Source: Bacillota bacterium
Lineage (GTDB): Bacteria > Bacillota > Sulfobacillia > Sulfobacillales > Sulfobacillaceae
DNA: 9,661 bases
Assembly: GCA_023488565.1 (NCBI GenBank)
Contig: JAMDDZ010000143.1
Span: 1-9,661 of the forward strand
Direction: 5' to 3'
Position numbers and translations under genes: made by a program. This document shows positions 7,097 through 9,661 of this stretch, in pieces (within the stretch, counting starts at the first letter, position 1; each line of letters starts with the position of its first letter). The notes below the pieces were generated by a model. That model worked only from the letters and a program-made list of their open reading frames with translations, made no database searches and was not told where the DNA came from.

Positions 7097-7534
7097 TCAT
7101 GCGCCTCCTTTAGGATGTGCGTGCGATGCAAGCGTTTCTAAGGCAGCGAAGGCTTGGGACATAGCCGCCTTATTCGACAACGATTGTTCCGCTAACTGCA
7201 CCGCGTGTACAGCTTTCTTGACTTGTGTCGAGGACTTCAACCCTTGCAAAATGGTGGCATCATGGTGGAGTAGCGCCCCAGCTTGCGTTTTCGTATCCGT
7301 GGTCAGTGCGAAGTCCCCCAAAGTAACGGCGGCACTGAGCGCTACCTGTAGGGTGGTGGTTGTGTTGATGTCCGTGCTTTTTCCTTTGGCGCTGGCTTTC
7401 TTCTTTTGTCCTTTCTTGGGCACACTACTAGTGGCTGCATGCACTTTCGGTGCGGTAACGACTAAGGAACGCATCGCAAAACCTCCGAGAACGACATAAA
7501 CGACAATTCCCAATACCACAGCCCATTTTTTCAT
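7097..7534 (-). CDS. Small exported or membrane-anchored helical protein, unknown family
   Basis: The protein has 145 residues. The start is ATG 7534, preceded on the minus strand by GAGAGGAG at normal spacing; a longer frame to 7603 lacks such a site and would put basic residues before the signal. Residues 1-26 form a signal or anchor (MKKWAVVLGIVVYVVLGGF), and VHA at 31-33 is a possible signal-peptidase site. Next comes a Lys-rich linker (PKKGQKKKASAKGK, 39-52), then a Thr-rich turn. An Ala-rich, mostly helical C-terminal half (about 60-140) follows, with many His, Gln and Ser and no cysteines or obvious enzyme motif. Its TGA overlaps the ATG of the double ABC gene, so the two are made together. 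It may be an extracytoplasmic accessory or cargo of that protein; this is inferred from position only. Confidence 0.8.
   Translation of the reverse strand: MKKWAVVLGIVVYVVLGGFAMRSLVVTAPKVHAATSSVPKKGQKKKASAKGKSTDINTTTTLQVALSAAVTLGDFALTTDTKTQAGALLHHDATILQGLKSSTQVKKAVHAVQLAEQSLSNKAAMSQAFAALETLASHAHPKGGA
7104..7110 (-). promoter_or_regulatory. Ribosome-binding site of the double ABC gene, inside the end of the upstream gene
   Basis: AAGGAGG on the minus strand lies within the last codons (KGGA) of the small exported protein. It is 3 nt from the ATG at 7100 and 6 nt from the ATG at 7097. The spacing favours 7097, and the stop/start overlap implies translational coupling. Confidence 0.75.
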
Positions 7535-7619
7535 CGATCTCCTCTCCCCTTTCCTTCTGCAGATTTGGAATGAATGAAACACAGAATTATCTGTTGCATC
7601 CAATGATATTGAATCGGCC

Positions 7620-7661
7620 GATAACGTGGTAAACAGGAGGGATAACGTGGTAAACAGGAGG
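7620..7661. repeat. 21-bp perfect tandem duplication in the intergenic region
   Basis: The unit GATAACGTGGTAAACAGGAG plus G is present twice, at 7620-7640 and 7641-7661. It lies between the GH31 gene end (7690) and the small exported protein start (7534), upstream of the latter. It could double a regulatory site (minus-strand core GTTTACCACGTTATC) or be a neutral duplication. A GATAAT hexamer on the minus strand around 7585-7590 is a possible -10 box but has no good -35 partner. Confidence 0.95.
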
Positions 7662-7677
7662 GGCAGGTAGTCCCTCC
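7657..7677 (-). terminator. Weak hairpin after the GH31 gene
   Basis: GGAGGG (7657-7662) can pair with CCCTCC (7672-7677) around a 9-nt loop, just downstream of the GH31 stop. On the minus strand it is followed by TGTTTACC, only a short T-rich stretch. It may be a weak terminator or may mean nothing, since transcription could continue into the downstream genes. Confidence 0.22.
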
Positions 7678-7689
7678 CATTGTCACTTA

Positions 7690-9661
7690 TCAGTCCTCGA
7701 TGACCAGGTCCACACTATGACCGGGTGTTGGCATGCTGGGCAACACTGCACTGATCCGATGCTCCGTCTCATGCCACACCCATTGGCCTGCATTGGGGTG
7801 GCCTTGGACCTGGATCAGCGGATGATTGTCACTGATCACACGTCGGGGGGCCTGGTGGTAATACCCTACATGCACCAGATACGAACCGCTAAGCATTTTG
7901 GCCTCGGAAGGCCAGTGTTCGGGGTTCCAAGACACACGAGTCACCGATTCTTTGCGGATGACCTTGATATTTATGGTGCGGTAAGCACCATGCAGACATT
8001 GATCGGTTTTACCGTCATCGCTATAGACGAGGAAATGTCCTTCCCCTTGAATTACGAAAAACTCACGAGGACCATCGGTTCCCTGGGCGAGCTCCTGGGG
8101 CGTTTGTTGAGCGGTTGACAATACGCGGGGCCCTAAGGGGATAATGCTGCCTGCTTTAAGAAATAACGGCAAACGGTTCAATGGCGCGGCAACGAGGTGT
8201 GATGAAGGGCCGACGATTTCCTCCTGATTCCAAACGTCAAACCAATGACCTGGCGGAAAGTAGACGCGGCGCTCATATGTGCCGGGTCGGATAATCGGGG
8301 CTACCATGAGACTAGATCCTACTAGAAACTGATCATCAATATCCCATGTTTCCCGATCTTCTCCGAATTCCCAGACTAGGGGCCGCATCGGTGGTACACC
8401 TGTTTGACTGGCCAAATGAAATAGTGAATACCAGTAGGGTAATAGGCGATAACGATATTCAATGTATTGACGAGCGATCGTGAGGACATCGGGGCCGAAG
8501 GACCATGGCTCATGGCGGTGAGTATTTTTGGCAGAATGAGCGCGGAGAAATGGGAAAAACACGCCCATTTGAATCCATCGGGCGTAAAGTTCCGGGGAGG
8601 CATTGTGCTGGAAGGGGGAGGCATTGTGCTGGAAGCCGCCAGCATCTGGACCGCAAAACGCTACGCCTGACATTCCTAAATTTAGACACATAGGAATAGA
8701 TAAGGCCAAATGCTCCCACCAACTGCAGTTGTCTCCTGTCCACACGGCGGCATAGCGTTGAATGCCCGAAAACCCCGACCGACTTAAGATAAAGGGCCGC
8801 AGATGGGTAGAGCGGCCTTCTGCCGTCGTCATCTGTGACGCATCGCGCAAGCCTTCAAAGGTTGCCTGTGCTTCGCAGAGTGCATAGAGATTATGCACTG
8901 CACTGTGAGAATACGATGTAATACCGTCTCGCTGCTCAACATCTGCGTCATTATCGTGGCCATAGTGCCCACTGCCGCCTCGGTTCCACGCGGGTTCGTT
9001 CATATCGTTCCAAATTCCTGCGATACCTTGTTCGACTAAGGTGCGGTGCTGTTGCCCCCACCATTGACGGGTTCGGGGTTGCAAGAAATCTGGAAATGCA
9101 CACATTCCAGGCCAGACTTGACTTTGGAACTCTTCGCCATTGGTATACGTCAGAAAGTGGGCGTCGCGGCGTCCCTCTTGGTAAACGGGGTAGTGGGAAT
9201 CCACTTTGACTCCGGGGTCAATGATAGGAACGACGCCAAAGCCGTCCTTTTTAAGGTCGGAGAGTAAACGCGAAGGATATGGGAAACGCGATGGGTCCCA
9301 CGTGAACACGCGATACCCATGCATATAATCGATATCTAGATACAGGATATCACACGGTACGTGATTTTCCCGGAAGTTGCGTGCGACGGCTCGCACGTCC
9401 TCTTCTGTTTCATAGCTGTAGCGACTTTGCTGAAATCCCAAGGCATACAGAGGCGGCAAGGGCATGCGTCCCGTCAGAGCGGTGTAGCGTTCTAAAATTC
9501 GGTCCATGGGACCCGGAAATATAAACAGGTCCAAATCACCCCCGTCGGCCCCTAAAGTTAGCATGTTTGGTTGACTGATATCGGCATCAAAATACGAGCG
9601 ATGCGCGTTGGCAAAAAAGATGCCCACACTGCTTGTGGAGTTATAGAGTATCGCATGTTCA
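7690..9661 (-). CDS. GH31-family alpha-glucosidase-type glycoside hydrolase, 5' truncated by window
   Basis: This is a retaining alpha-glycosidase of family GH31, likely releasing alpha-linked glucose or a related sugar from oligosaccharides. The frame is open to the window edge (HAILYNSTSSVGIFFANAHR is family-like), so the GTG at 9627 is not the start; 656 residues are visible. Numbering from that GTG, the (beta/alpha)8 barrel runs from about residue 55. The nucleophile is Asp208 in GIWNDMNEP and the acid/base is Asp299 in WTGDN. The substrate-pocket segments DILYLDIDYM, SRSGFSGIQRYAAVWTGDN, GPDAGGF and FLRAHS are all present. Beta-sandwich domains follow (PLFLKAGSIIPLGP; a DUF5110-like stretch FLVYSDDGKT). 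A 21-bp tandem duplication adds seven residues (FQHNASP twice, 332-345) right after GPDAGGF. Substrate specificity cannot be read from the motifs. It is the upstream gene of the leftward block. Confidence 0.94.
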   Translation of the reverse strand, partial: EHAILYNSTSSVGIFFANAHRSYFDADISQPNMLTLGADGGDLDLFIFPGPMDRILERYTALTGRMPLPPLYALGFQQSRYSYETEEDVRAVARNFRENHVPCDILYLDIDYMHGYRVFTWDPSRFPYPSRLLSDLKKDGFGVVPIIDPGVKVDSHYPVYQEGRRDAHFLTYTNGEEFQSQVWPGMCAFPDFLQPRTRQWWGQQHRTLVEQGIAGIWNDMNEPAWNRGGSGHYGHDNDADVEQRDGITSYSHSAVHNLYALCEAQATFEGLRDASQMTTAEGRSTHLRPFILSRSGFSGIQRYAAVWTGDNCSWWEHLALSIPMCLNLGMSGVAFCGPDAGGFQHNASPFQHNASPELYARWIQMGVFFPFLRAHSAKNTHRHEPWSFGPDVLTIARQYIEYRYRLLPYWYSLFHLASQTGVPPMRPLVWEFGEDRETWDIDDQFLVGSSLMVAPIIRPGTYERRVYFPPGHWFDVWNQEEIVGPSSHLVAAPLNRLPLFLKAGSIIPLGPRVLSTAQQTPQELAQGTDGPREFFVIQGEGHFLVYSDDGKTDQCLHGAYRTINIKVIRKESVTRVSWNPEHWPSEAKMLSGSYLVHVGYYHQAPRRVISDNHPLIQVQGHPNAGQWVWHETEHRISAVLPSMPTPGHSVDLVIED
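8594..8635. repeat. 21-bp perfect tandem duplication inside the GH31 gene
   Basis: Copies at 8594-8614 and 8615-8635 are identical and abutting. The event is in frame and repeats FQHNASP after the conserved GGF. Family members normally go from GGF through a short loop directly to ELYxRW, so the ancestral form is probably GGFQHNASPELYARW. Confidence 0.96.

Larger units (their letters stand above)
4265..7100 (-). pseudogene. Double-permease ABC protein with a degenerate ATPase domain, two frame breaks as assembled
   Basis: One frame (6954-5221, preceded by 7100 to about 6931 in another frame) encodes two successive ABC exporter permease domains. The first ends at FFPHLRGVLDRIFAMW. A linker of about 40 residues (HNPDPRPSFWHWLRDLG) follows where about 230 residues of ATPase would normally sit. 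The second permease starts near 5877 (RRLLAFMLPYWPYWLM). The C-terminal part lies in the frame 5413-4265: the end of permease 2, then a pseudo-ATPase domain (4810-4265). A base seems to be missing near 6912-6935 (A3 run 6931-6933) and another in the C5 run at 5297-5301. Adding both gives one frame of about 944 codons, including a 15-residue in-frame duplication. The start is ATG 7100 or, with better spacing from AGGAGG, ATG 7097; it overlaps the preceding gene's stop, so translation is coupled. The protein probably sits in the cytoplasmic membrane. I infer that it needs a partner ATPase, or that it is not a pump at all. Confidence 0.8.

Noticed and set aside
9625..9627. GTG at 9627 as start of the GH31 gene
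   Set aside because: The frame continues to the window edge with typical GH31 N-terminal sequence (HAILYNST), so the start is outside.

Overview
The window looks like chromosomal DNA of a low-to-mid-GC Gram-positive bacterium. The ribosome-binding sites are strong GGAGG types, genes are tightly packed, and the proteins are Firmicutes-like. An acidophile such as Sulfobacillus or a relative is my guess from the general look, not something the sequence proves. No rRNA, tRNA, CRISPR array or recognisable transposase is present.

Layout. Positions 1-1787 (+) hold the 3' part of a complete-looking ABC exporter half-transporter (permease plus ATPase); its true start lies before the window. Everything else reads leftwards on the minus strand. 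In transcription order these are: a GH31 alpha-glucosidase-type hydrolase (9661 to 7690, 5' end outside the window); a 152-155 nt gap with a tandem 21-bp repeat; a small exported or membrane-anchored protein (7534-7097); a very unusual ABC protein (7100-4265) whose start overlaps the previous stop; a type I sulfatase (4186-2528); a hairpin-bearing gap; and a small membrane protein interrupted by a TGA (2249-1818), which converges on the plus-strand ABC gene.

The most interesting object is the ABC protein at 4265-7100. It joins two complete ABC exporter permease domains with no ATPase between them. It ends in an ATPase-like domain that has lost the Walker A lysine, the Q-loop glutamine, the LSGGQ signature and the Walker B acidic pair, while keeping the overall fold pattern. 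It is therefore predicted to be a double-permease/pseudo-ATPase protein. A small secreted helical protein is translationally coupled in front of it, and a sulfatase and a glycosidase flank it.

The minus-strand block is also littered with small lesions. There are exact or near-exact two-copy tandem duplications of 155, 45, 21 and 21 bp (and a 9-bp one), and three single-base frame breaks, at or near short homopolymers. Undoing the 155-bp duplication and one base restores a clean 500-residue sulfatase. Adding back two bases restores a roughly 944-residue ABC protein. Two of the duplications are in frame and simply repeat 15 or 7 residues. These may be real mutations (a decaying or reversibly switching locus) or assembly/sequencing artefacts. 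The one synonymous difference between the 155-bp copies is informative but does not settle it. The annotation treats the sulfatase and the double ABC protein as broken as given.
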